From Acidobacteriota bacterium (GTDB lineage: Bacteria; Acidobacteriota; Thermoanaerobaculia; Multivoradales; Multivoraceae), in the NCBI GenBank assembly GCA_026707545.1, contig JAPOWR010000001.1:1393778-1457777 (forward strand): a DNA stretch of 64,000 nt. The letters are read 5' to 3'. The notes under the pieces were generated by a model. The model had not been told where the DNA came from. It saw only the letters and a program-made list of their open reading frames with translations, and made no database searches. Below, piece by piece: positions 19,851 to 26,836 of this stretch. Numbering within the stretch: the stretch's first letter is position 1; the number at the start of each line of letters is the position of its first letter. Position numbers and translations under genes: made by a program.

Positions 19851-20858
19851 CTACTCGCGCGCCGTCGGCAAGCCCTGCTCGCGGAGCCAGTCATCGTTGT
19901 AGATCGTGCTCAGGTAGCGGGTGCCCGAATCCGGGAAGAGGGTGACAACCCGGGCGCCGGGCTGTAGCCCGGGCAGAATCTCGCGCACTCCCCAGAGCGC
20001 GGCGCCGCTCGAGCCGCCCACGAGCATCGCCTCATCCCGCGCGAGTTCGCGGGCGGTCAGGAACGCCTCCGAGTCACTCACCTGGAGCATCCGGTCGAAC
20101 ACCTCGAACTCCGGGCAGTCGATGATCTCCTCGTCGCCAAGGCCTTCGAGAAGGTACCGGCCGGGAGGCGCCGAGTCGTCGTCCGACCCCGAGAGAGCCG
20201 CGAAGTGGCGGCTGAACACGGAACCTTCGACATCGACCGCGACCACCTCGATCTTCGGGTCCCGCTCCTTGAGGTACCGGCCCACGCCGGAGACCGTTCC
20301 GCCAGTGCCGATGCCGCCGACGAAGACGTCGATGCGTCCGTCCATCTGACGCCAGATCTCGGGAGCGGTCATCTCGTAGTGGCACTGGTTGTTCTCCCGG
20401 TTGTTGTGCTGATCGGGAAAGAAGGCGTCGGGGCACGCAGCCACCAGGCTCCGCGCCTTGCGGTTGTACGACTCAGGGTGTTCCGGAGGCAGATCGCCGT
20501 CCACGAGGACCAGTTCGACGCCGAGGGCTCGAAGGCAATCCAGCTTTTCCCGGCTGGTCTGACGGCGAACAACCGCCCGGCAGCGAAGCCCCCTGTTCGT
20601 CGCCATCATCGCCAATCCCATCGCCGTGTTGCCCGACGACGCCTCGATCACCAAGCCACCCGGCGAGAGGGTCCCCGAGGCCAGGGCCCGGTCCACGAGG
20701 TACCGTGCCACGCGGTCCTTCACGCTGCCCATCGGGTTGAGGTACTCGAGCTTCGCGAAGACCTCGATCCCGCGCCCAGTGGTCTTCACCGAGCGGCGCA
20801 GACGCACCATGGGGGTGCCGCCGATCGCCTCGCTCACATCCTCGTAGACGTCAGCCAT
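19851..20858 (-). CDS. Cysteine synthase / cystathionine beta-synthase family PLP enzyme
   Basis: Fold-type II PLP enzyme, 335 residues. The PLP lysine is in LEYLNPMGSVKDRVARYL; EASSGNTAMGLAMMA binds the substrate, and GGIGTGGTVSGVGRYLK binds the PLP phosphate. The C-terminal PDSGTRYLSTIYNDDWL resembles the end of the catalytic core of cystathionine beta-synthase more than CysK; the regulatory CBS-domain pair is absent. It could use O-acetylserine or serine plus sulfide or homocysteine. ATG at 20858 overlaps the end of the upstream uracil-DNA glycosylase gene by 8 bases, so the two are cotranscribed although functionally unrelated. Confidence 0.88.
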   Translation of the reverse strand: MADVYEDVSEAIGGTPMVRLRRSVKTTGRGIEVFAKLEYLNPMGSVKDRVARYLVDRALASGTLSPGGLVIEASSGNTAMGLAMMATNRGLRCRAVVRRQTSREKLDCLRALGVELVLVDGDLPPEHPESYNRKARSLVAACPDAFFPDQHNNRENNQCHYEMTAPEIWRQMDGRIDVFVGGIGTGGTVSGVGRYLKERDPKIEVVAVDVEGSVFSRHFAALSGSDDDSAPPGRYLLEGLGDEEIIDCPEFEVFDRMLQVSDSEAFLTARELARDEAMLVGGSSGAALWGVREILPGLQPGARVVTLFPDSGTRYLSTIYNDDWLREQGLPTARE

Positions 20859-21531
20859 CTTCAGCTCTGTCCAGCAGGCGATCCCGGACGAGCTGCATGT
20901 CCTCCCAGGCGGCCCGCTTGAACGACGGATCCCGCAGCAGAAACGCCGGATGGTAGGTCACACGCACCGGAACCCCCGCCACCTCGTGCCAGCGCCCGCG
21001 AAGGCGGCCCAGGGAGTCCCGGGTCTGCAGCAGTTGCTGCGCCGCGACACGGCCCAGAGCGACGACCACCCGGGGCGCGATGAGTTCCACCTGCCGGTCC
21101 AGGAACGAGCGGCAGGCCGCGGTCTCGTCGGGCTGCGGATCCCGATTGTTCGGAGGCCGGCACTTGACCACGTTGGTGATGTAGACGTCCTCGCGCCGCA
21201 GATCGATCGCACGGATGATCCGGTTCAGGAGCTGGCCGGCACGACCCACGAAGGGCAGGCCCTGCCGATCCTCGTTGTAACCGGGTCCCTCGCCGACGAA
21301 CATCAGGTCCGCATTCGCGTCACCGTCGCCGAACACGACCGTGTTGCGCTGCTCGCACAGCCGGCAAGCGGTACAGGCCTGGGCCTCGGCCGCTACCGCC
21401 TTCAGGCATTCCGAGCGGTCCTCCACAACTTCCGGGACTCCCCCCGTCCGCCGGGGCGGATAGGCATCCTCGAAACCGAGCTCTCGCAGCAGGCCGAGTT
21501 CCTGGCCCACGGAGAGCGGAAGTCGCGTCAC
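20851..21531 (-). CDS. Type 4 (Fe-S) uracil-DNA glycosylase
   Basis: Removes uracil from DNA. 226 residues from GTG at 21531, which overlaps the coaBC stop (GTGA); a longer frame extends to 21768 but lies inside coaBC. Cluster cysteines are visible in ACTACRLCEQ and in CRPPNNRDPQPDETAAC. Motif A reads GEGPGYNEDRQGLPFVGRAG and motif B is YHPAFLLRDP, typical of family 4. The residues before the first Cys motif include a Pro/Arg-rich turn. Operon order coaBC-udg-PLP enzyme. Confidence 0.9.
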   Translation of the reverse strand: MTRLPLSVGQELGLLRELGFEDAYPPRRTGGVPEVVEDRSECLKAVAAEAQACTACRLCEQRNTVVFGDGDANADLMFVGEGPGYNEDRQGLPFVGRAGQLLNRIIRAIDLRREDVYITNVVKCRPPNNRDPQPDETAACRSFLDRQVELIAPRVVVALGRVAAQQLLQTRDSLGRLRGRWHEVAGVPVRVTYHPAFLLRDPSFKRAAWEDMQLVRDRLLDRAEDG

Positions 21532-22829
21532 GAACTCTCGCCCGTGCCGACTTCGCCGGCCAGATCGCCCGCAAACAGCTCCAGCAGGCGGCCGGCCAGT
21601 TCGTCCTTCGGCTGCTTCGCGAAGCGAACCGGAGCGTCCCGCCGGCCGAAGACGACCACTTCGTTGTCCGGCGACTCGAAGCCGATGTCCGGCCGCGATA
21701 CGTCGTTGGCGACGATCCAGTGTGCCTGCTTCGCTTTCAGCTTGCCCTGCGCCGAACTCTCGAGGCACTCGGTCTCAGCCGCAAAGCCGACCCGCACGGC
21801 CTGGGGCGCCACCGTCGCCAGACCGGCGAGTAGATCGGGGTTCTGCTCGAGCTTGAGAACCAGACCGTCGGCGCCGGACTTCTTGAGCTTCTGGTCCGCG
21901 CACCCGAGGGGCCGGTAGTCGGCGACCGCAGCAGCCATCACGATGAGGTCCGCGGCCGGCGCCGTCTCCGCGAGCGCCGCCTCCATCTCCACCGCTGACA
22001 CGACATCGATCCGCCGCACGCCGTCGGGGGTTCCCCGGCTCACGGGTCCGGCCACGAGAACGACCTCCGCGCCACGAAGCGCTGCCTGACGCGCCAGGGC
22101 GAAGCCCATGCGGCCGCTCGACCGATTGCCGAGGAAGCGCACCGGATCGATCGCCTCGAAGGTCGGACCGGCTGTGACGACCACCCGCTTGCCACCCAGA
22201 GGACCCACCGGCGAGGTCGCTCCGTCGTCCGGGAGCGCCAACGCTCGGCAAACGGCGTCCACAATCGCCTCCGGCTCCGCCATGCGCCCCCAGCCCCGTT
22301 CGCCCGAAGCCAGCGCGCCCTCGACCGGCCCCACGATCTCGGCTCCGCGGTTCCTCAGCGCCTCGACCTGAGCGCCGACCTGCGGTTTGCGCCACATCGC
22401 GTCGTGCATCGCGGGTGCGACGACCACGGGTCCCTCGAACATGAGAGCCGTCGTGCTCAGGAAGTCATCCGCCAAACCGAGAGCCAGACGGGCCAGCGTG
22501 TTGGCGGTCGCCGGCGCAACGCAGAGCAGATCGGCCCACCGCGCCGCCTCGACATGAAGTTCGGCGCCGTCCACACCGCCGTCACGCGAAAGGTAGCTCT
22601 GGCCGTAGACCCGTTCGCCGCTCAGCACCTCGAGAGTCAGCGGCGACACGAAGCTCTCCGCCGCCAAAGTCGGCGCGCAACGTACGGCGATCCCCCGCTC
22701 CCGAAGCCTCCGGACGAGGTAGGCGCCCTTGTAGGCGGCGATCCCGCCGCTTATGCCAAGAAGGACCCTGCCCTGGGCAGCCCGTGCAGGCGCGGCTCTA
22801 GTTGACTGTACTTCGCTGCCCGAAGGCAT
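21528..22829 (-). CDS. coaBC: Bifunctional phosphopantothenoylcysteine decarboxylase / phosphopantothenate-cysteine ligase
   Basis: Two consecutive steps of coenzyme A synthesis. The N-terminal flavoprotein CoaC domain has GISGGIAAYKGAYLVRRLRE, the catalytic-His region and MHDAMWRKP; the C-terminal CoaB domain has VVVTAGPTFEAIDPVRFLGN, RSSGRMGFALARQA and AAAVADYRP. 433 residues. The ATG at 22829 overlaps the 3' end of rpoZ by 32 bases; the ~15 residues before GRVLLGISGG are unconserved, so an internal start is possible. The rpoZ-coaBC order is common in bacteria. Confidence 0.95.
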   Translation of the reverse strand: MPSGSEVQSTRAAPARAAQGRVLLGISGGIAAYKGAYLVRRLRERGIAVRCAPTLAAESFVSPLTLEVLSGERVYGQSYLSRDGGVDGAELHVEAARWADLLCVAPATANTLARLALGLADDFLSTTALMFEGPVVVAPAMHDAMWRKPQVGAQVEALRNRGAEIVGPVEGALASGERGWGRMAEPEAIVDAVCRALALPDDGATSPVGPLGGKRVVVTAGPTFEAIDPVRFLGNRSSGRMGFALARQAALRGAEVVLVAGPVSRGTPDGVRRIDVVSAVEMEAALAETAPAADLIVMAAAVADYRPLGCADQKLKKSGADGLVLKLEQNPDLLAGLATVAPQAVRVGFAAETECLESSAQGKLKAKQAHWIVANDVSRPDIGFESPDNEVVVFGRRDAPVRFAKQPKDELAGRLLELFAGDLAGEVGTGESS

Positions 22830-23064
22830 CGTCCCCAGGCTGCGGGTTGCCGTCCCCGGCGCTATCCGGTTCCGAAGACTCGGGCGCCTCGCCGAAGTCC
22901 CACTCGACGAGGTCGCGCTCCATCTCGCTCATCGCATGACGGGCGAACTTCGGGCTCTCCCTGGGCATGCGTTCCTGGGCGCCCCGGATCAACTGCTCGG
23001 CTCGGCGCGCGGCCAGAAGGACGAAACGGAACTTGCTGTCTACTTTCTCAGGAAAACGGGCCAT
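22798..23064 (-). CDS. rpoZ: DNA-directed RNA polymerase omega subunit
   Basis: Small subunit assisting beta' folding and RNA polymerase assembly. 88 residues from ATG 23064. The conserved KFRFVLLAARRAEQLIRGA segment is the omega hallmark; the acidic, Ser/Gly/Pro-rich C-terminal third is variable. The frame continues upstream to 23325 only because it is the shadow of gmk; the true start overlaps the gmk 3' end by 17 bases. The order gmk-rpoZ-coaBC is widely conserved and supports the call. Confidence 0.88.
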   Translation of the reverse strand: MARFPEKVDSKFRFVLLAARRAEQLIRGAQERMPRESPKFARHAMSEMERDLVEWDFGEAPESSEPDSAGDGNPQPGDDAFGQRSTVN

Positions 23065-23710
23065 GTGCATGAAAGTCCGCGAGAACGCGGCGTACGCGCT
23101 CCCGCATCCGCTCCCTTCGCTGTCGTTTCTCGAGAATGATGGCCGCCAGGGTCTCGCTGGCCACCTCGGCGCGGTCGTTGACAATAACATAGTCATAGTC
23201 GCGCACCCGCCCCAGTTCATCGAGCGCACCCTGAAGTCGCTGCCGGATGGCCGGGGCCTCGTCCAGGTCGCGTCCACGCAGCCGCGCCACCAGCGCCTCC
23301 GGGCTCGGGGGCATGACGAAGACACTATGGACCGCCGTACCCAACCGGCCCTCGACGCCGCCGGTGGCCATGACCTGCGCCGCTCCCTGCACGTCGATGT
23401 CCAGCAGGACGTCCATTCCCCTCTCGATTCGCGGCAAGACCTCGTCGACCGATGTTCCGTAGCGGTTGCCGTGAACCTCCGCCCACTCCAAGAACCGATC
23501 TTCCGCCACCATGGCCTCGAACGTCTCCAGAGCCACGAAGTGGTAGTCGACGCCGTCTTCCTCGTTCTCGCGCGGGGGGCGCGTCGCGTGGCTGATCGAG
23601 AATTCGACCCCGGCGACGAGCTCCATCGCCCGATGCACGAGCGTCGTCTTGCCGGCGCCGGACGGCGCCGAGAGTATGAACAACTCTCCTCTCGCCGTGC
23701 CCCCAGTCAT
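23048..23710 (-). CDS. gmk: Guanylate kinase
   Basis: GMP + ATP to GDP + ADP. 220 residues. The P-loop is LSAPSGAGKTTLVHRA; GMP-binding SHATRPPRENEEDGVDYHFV and the LDIDVQGAAQVM segment are canonical. ATG at 23710 overlaps the yicC stop by 4 bases. An AT-rich patch around 23178-23200 codes for the DYDYVIVND strand. Confidence 0.97.
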   Translation of the reverse strand: MTGGTARGELFILSAPSGAGKTTLVHRAMELVAGVEFSISHATRPPRENEEDGVDYHFVALETFEAMVAEDRFLEWAEVHGNRYGTSVDEVLPRIERGMDVLLDIDVQGAAQVMATGGVEGRLGTAVHSVFVMPPSPEALVARLRGRDLDEAPAIRQRLQGALDELGRVRDYDYVIVNDRAEVASETLAAIILEKRQRRERMRERVRRVLADFHAHGPFS

Positions 23711-24597
23711 TCGATGTTCTGCACCTGCTCCCGCAACTGCTCGCAGAGCACCTTACCCTCGACGACAGCCCGCTGCATCGTCAGATCACGGCACTTCGAC
23801 CCGACCGTGTTCAGCTCGCGCAGGATCTCCTGGGTGAGGAAGTCCAGGCGCCGTCCCACCGCCCCCTCTTCGGCCATCGCCGTCTCGAAGCCGTCCAGGT
23901 GGCCGCCGAGTCGTTCCAGTTCCTCCGCCGTGTCGCCCCGTTCGATCAGCAGGGCCACCTCCTGAACCAGGCGCGCAGGGTCCAGTCCGGCGCCTGACGT
24001 GTCCCCCGCCCCGTGTCCTCCGAGCAGTTCGCGCACCCGCCTCTCCAGTTCGTCCGGGGCTCGATCAACAACCTCTCTACGGCGCGCGGCAAGTGCCTCC
24101 ACGTTGCGGCGCAGCTCGGAGAGATGGCCGCGAAGCGCGTCTTCCAGGACTTGTCCCTCGCGTTCGCGTTCGGCCACCAGGGCAGCCACGGCACGCCGGC
24201 TGACCCGCACCGCGAGTTCCCGTTCCTCCATTCCCATGACCGGCGGCACCACCTCCGGCCGCGAACCGCGCACGGCCGACAGCAGTTCACCAGCACTGAG
24301 GTCCGAGGCAACGAGACCCCGGCGCCGCCAGCGACGGGCGGTCCGCTGCAGGGCATCCGCCGTCTCGTCGCACAGCTCGGCGGTCGGGGCGTCGGGGACG
24401 GTCTCGATCTCGACTCCCAGCTCGACCCGGCCGCGCCGGATCCTTGCAGCGACCACCGCGCGCAGTTCCGGCTCCAGGAGCCGGAACTGCGCCCGCAGTC
24501 GAATCGCGAAGTCGAGGTAACGGTGGTTTACGGACCGCGCCGTGACGGTCACGCGGCAGGGGCCTCTCTGCTCCGTCGCCTCCCCGATCCCGGTCAT
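23707..24597 (-). CDS. yicC: YicC-family endoribonuclease
   Basis: YicC proteins are metal-dependent endoribonucleases implicated in RNA turnover. 296 residues starting MTGIGEATEQRGPCRVTV; the ARSVNHRYLDFAIRLR segment and the C-terminal LNTVGSKCRDLTMQRAVVEGK are family signatures. Start at ATG 24597, five bases after the lpxB stop; a longer frame reaches 24876 inside lpxB. The yicC-gmk neighbourhood is conserved widely. Confidence 0.93.
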   Translation of the reverse strand: MTGIGEATEQRGPCRVTVTARSVNHRYLDFAIRLRAQFRLLEPELRAVVAARIRRGRVELGVEIETVPDAPTAELCDETADALQRTARRWRRRGLVASDLSAGELLSAVRGSRPEVVPPVMGMEERELAVRVSRRAVAALVAEREREGQVLEDALRGHLSELRRNVEALAARRREVVDRAPDELERRVRELLGGHGAGDTSGAGLDPARLVQEVALLIERGDTAEELERLGGHLDGFETAMAEEGAVGRRLDFLTQEILRELNTVGSKCRDLTMQRAVVEGKVLCEQLREQVQNIE

Positions 24598-24602
24598 GCT
24601 CC

Positions 24603-25853
24603 TCAGGGTCGACCCCCTTCCCGCGATTCCCTGACCGCACCGAGCTCCCGAAGGAGGCTGCGGGCCGCCCGCTCGCTGGCTCCGGACGCTCCGAGCGCCG
24701 GCCGGAGTTCGGCCAGGTCGGCCCGCATGCTGTCCACGCGGGACCGTTCCGAAAGGAGATCCCGCGCTGTCGCCGCCATCTGGATCGCACCGGCCTCGCC
24801 CTGCAGCAGCTCCGGAACGACCCGGCGACCGAGAACCAGGTTGACGAGGCTGATGAACGGCAGGTCGACCAACCACCGGCCGATGAGACCCGTCAGCGGC
24901 GACACACGGTAGACCACGACCATCGGAGTGCCCAGGAGGCCCACCTCCAGGGTCGCGGTACCGGAAGCACAGAGAGCGAGATGGGAGCCGGCCAATGCCG
25001 CAAACCGCCCTGAGCGCACGATCTCCAGGTTCTGGCGCGCAAGCGGACTCGCTGCAACCAGTCGATCGACGAGGCCGGCATCCACCGTGGGGGCAAGGAT
25101 CAGGCGAACCCGCGCGCCGTCGCGGCCCAAACCGTCGTCCGCATCGCGCCCCTCCGACGCCAGCGTGGCCGCGGCCCGCAGCATCGGCGGCAGGATCCGC
25201 CGAACCTCGCTGTTCCGCGACCCCGGCAACAGGGCCACCCTTGCCCGAGCCGGCAGATCCGCCTCCTGCTCCCAGACGGACGCGAACTCGGGCACTTCGT
25301 CGACCAGGGGATGGCCGACATGCTCCACCTCGAGTTCGAGACCCCGGTACACGTCGACTTCGAAGGGAAAGAGGACCAGCATGCGCTTCACGAGGCGCGC
25401 GATCGCTGCCACCCGGCGGCGGCGCCAGGCCCAGACCTGCGGCGAGACGTAGTAGAGCACCGGTACGCCCTGCCGGCGGAGGCGCCGCGCCAGACGCAGG
25501 TTGAAGTCCGGGAAGTCGACCAGCACCGCCAACTCGGGTCGACGTTCCTCGACCGCCCGCAGCAGCCGCCGGAAGACCCGCCGAATCCGCGGCAGCTCCC
25601 GCAGAACCTCGAAGATGCCCACAACCGCTACCTCGTCGCTATGCGCGACCGGCTCCAGGCCCGCGGTGGCCATCGCGTCGCCGCCGAGTCCGAAGAACCT
25701 GATCCGGCCCCCGTCCCCGGTCAGGCGACGTGCGGCCTCCATCATTCGCGCCGCGTGATGGTCGCCGGAGGCCTCACCGGCGGAGATCAGAACGGCCGGG
25801 CTGCCCTCGATCAGCGAGCCCGGGCTCAGGGAATCGGCGCGGCCGGCGACCAT
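24603..25853 (-). CDS. lpxB: Lipid-A-disaccharide synthase
   Basis: Condenses UDP-diacylglucosamine with lipid X in lipid A synthesis at the cytoplasmic face of the inner membrane. Diagnostic motifs are ISAGEASGDHHAARMMEA, VDFPDFNLRLARRLRR, YYVSPQVWAWRRRRV and VEHVGHPLVDEVPEF; the C-terminal donor-site segment ASGTATLEVGLLGTPMVVVYR is intact. I chose ATG 25853 (416 residues), which overlaps the small membrane-protein gene by 28 bases; the frame is open to 25955 but that part is non-conserved. No lpxA, lpxC or lpxD lies in this window. Confidence 0.94.
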   Translation of the reverse strand: MVAGRADSLSPGSLIEGSPAVLISAGEASGDHHAARMMEAARRLTGDGGRIRFFGLGGDAMATAGLEPVAHSDEVAVVGIFEVLRELPRIRRVFRRLLRAVEERRPELAVLVDFPDFNLRLARRLRRQGVPVLYYVSPQVWAWRRRRVAAIARLVKRMLVLFPFEVDVYRGLELEVEHVGHPLVDEVPEFASVWEQEADLPARARVALLPGSRNSEVRRILPPMLRAAATLASEGRDADDGLGRDGARVRLILAPTVDAGLVDRLVAASPLARQNLEIVRSGRFAALAGSHLALCASGTATLEVGLLGTPMVVVYRVSPLTGLIGRWLVDLPFISLVNLVLGRRVVPELLQGEAGAIQMAATARDLLSERSRVDSMRADLAELRPALGASGASERAARSLLRELGAVRESREGGRP

Positions 25854-26023
25854 GGGAACGGGAACATCAACCAGGCCAGCACCAGGCCCCCGCCGACCAT
25901 GCCGACCATCATCTGCAGAAACAGCCGCACCCGGTCCCTGAGCCGCCGTCGCCACAGCACGGCAAAGAACAGGCTGACCTGGAGGGCGTAAATCACCATC
26001 AGGGTGAAGTGACTCGTCAACAC
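25826..26023 (-). CDS. Small two-helix membrane protein, unknown
   Basis: 65 residues with two hydrophobic segments (~8-23 and ~36-54) separated by an Arg-rich loop (WRRRLRDRVRLF). I do not recognise a family. It lies between the DUF6677-like gene (5 bases upstream) and lpxB, whose chosen start overlaps it by 28 bases, so all three are probably one transcript. The composition and tight spacing support a real gene; length makes it uncertain. Confidence 0.6.
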   Translation of the reverse strand: MLTSHFTLMVIYALQVSLFFAVLWRRRLRDRVRLFLQMMVGMVGGGLVLAWLMFPFPWSPAAPIP

Positions 26024-26028
26024 GTCCG

Positions 26029-26442
26029 TCAGTCCTTCGATCCGCTGGCGATGTCCCAGGCGTCCAGAACCGCCAGGAGGTTGAGAAGACCGGCGGTCAG
26101 CATGAACGCCTTGCCGTACTCGAACGTCGAGGACAGGATGTCCCCGCTGTACTCGACCAGGTAGCGGGCCACGAAGTACGGTGCGCCAGCGCCCATCGAG
26201 CTCAGGGTCGCGAGCCGGCTGAGCGGTTGCTCCGGCACGACGACGTAGAGGTGCCCGCGGAGCCAGCAGCCAAACAGGAACGAGAAGAGGACCACGCCGA
26301 ACACGACCGCGGCGCGCCGCGGCTTGCGCAGAATCAGGTGACCGGAGCCCGGCACCACCCAGGCCGCTACCGCAACGAGCACGGGCCGGAGGACGCCCCG
26401 GGGCTCGGCAGGAGGCCCGGCTGGAGGCGAAGTCGTCGTCAT
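26029..26442 (-). CDS. DUF6677-like membrane protein
   Basis: 137 residues with three to four hydrophobic segments. Motifs: VAVAAWVVPGSGHLILRKPRRAAVV near the N-terminus, a GAPYFVARYLVEYSGD loop, and a C-terminal YGKAFMLTAGLLNLLAVLDA followed by WDIASG, which is how I recall the DUF6677 family of Acidobacteriota and relatives. Function unknown. Located directly before a small membrane protein and lpxB, so an envelope role is plausible by context. Confidence 0.75.
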   Translation of the reverse strand: MTTTSPPAGPPAEPRGVLRPVLVAVAAWVVPGSGHLILRKPRRAAVVFGVVLFSFLFGCWLRGHLYVVVPEQPLSRLATLSSMGAGAPYFVARYLVEYSGDILSSTFEYGKAFMLTAGLLNLLAVLDAWDIASGSKD

Positions 26443-26486
26443 CTGTGCGCGGCGGGCGGCGGGGCCCGGGCCTTGCGGAGCCCGGT

Positions 26487-26810
26487 CTACTCGTCGGAGT
26501 TCAGGAGTTCCTTGAGTTCCTTGCCAGGCTTGAAGTAGGGGATCTTCTTGGAAGGAACGTCAACCCGGGCGCCGGTCTTCGGGTTGCGCCCAATCCTGGA
26601 ACCGCGCTCGCGGATACGAAAACTCCCGAAGCCCCGGAGTTCGATCTTGTCTCCGTCCTTCAAGGAGTCGACGATGCTCTCCAGCACCGTGCTCACGATG
26701 ACCTCGGCGTCTTTCTTCGTCAAGTCGGTGCTACGCGCCACTTCCTCGACCAGGTGAGCCTTGGTCATCCCGCGGCGGATGGCTTCAGAGATCTGGATCG
26801 CATCTTTCAT
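26487..26810 (-). CDS. HU/IHF-family DNA-binding protein (IHF beta-like)
   Basis: Nucleoid protein that bends DNA as a dimer. The fold begins MTKAHLVEEVARSTDLTKKDAEVIV and the beta-arm segment is GRNPKTGARVDVPSKKIPYF, ending FKPGKELKELLN as in IHF subunits. Two starts are possible: ATG 26768 (93 residues, usual length) or ATG 26810 (107 residues). The latter has a GGGGAG ribosome binding site ten bases upstream, so I kept it. It follows rpsA by 26 bases on the same strand; the rpsA-ihf order is widely conserved. Confidence 0.93.
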   Translation of the reverse strand: MKDAIQISEAIRRGMTKAHLVEEVARSTDLTKKDAEVIVSTVLESIVDSLKDGDKIELRGFGSFRIRERGSRIGRNPKTGARVDVPSKKIPYFKPGKELKELLNSDE

Positions 26811-26836
26811 TTTCGGCTCTCCCCTTAGCCGGCCTT

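Noticed and set aside
23178..23200. TTGACA with AT-rich sequence inside gmk
   Set aside because: It is antisense to the conserved DYDYVIVND strand of guanylate kinase and lacks a matching -10 at 16-18 bases.
23065..23325. Upstream extension of the rpoZ frame
   Set aside because: This part is antisense-like, Arg/Ser/Trp-rich and lies within gmk; omega similarity begins only at the ATG at 23064.
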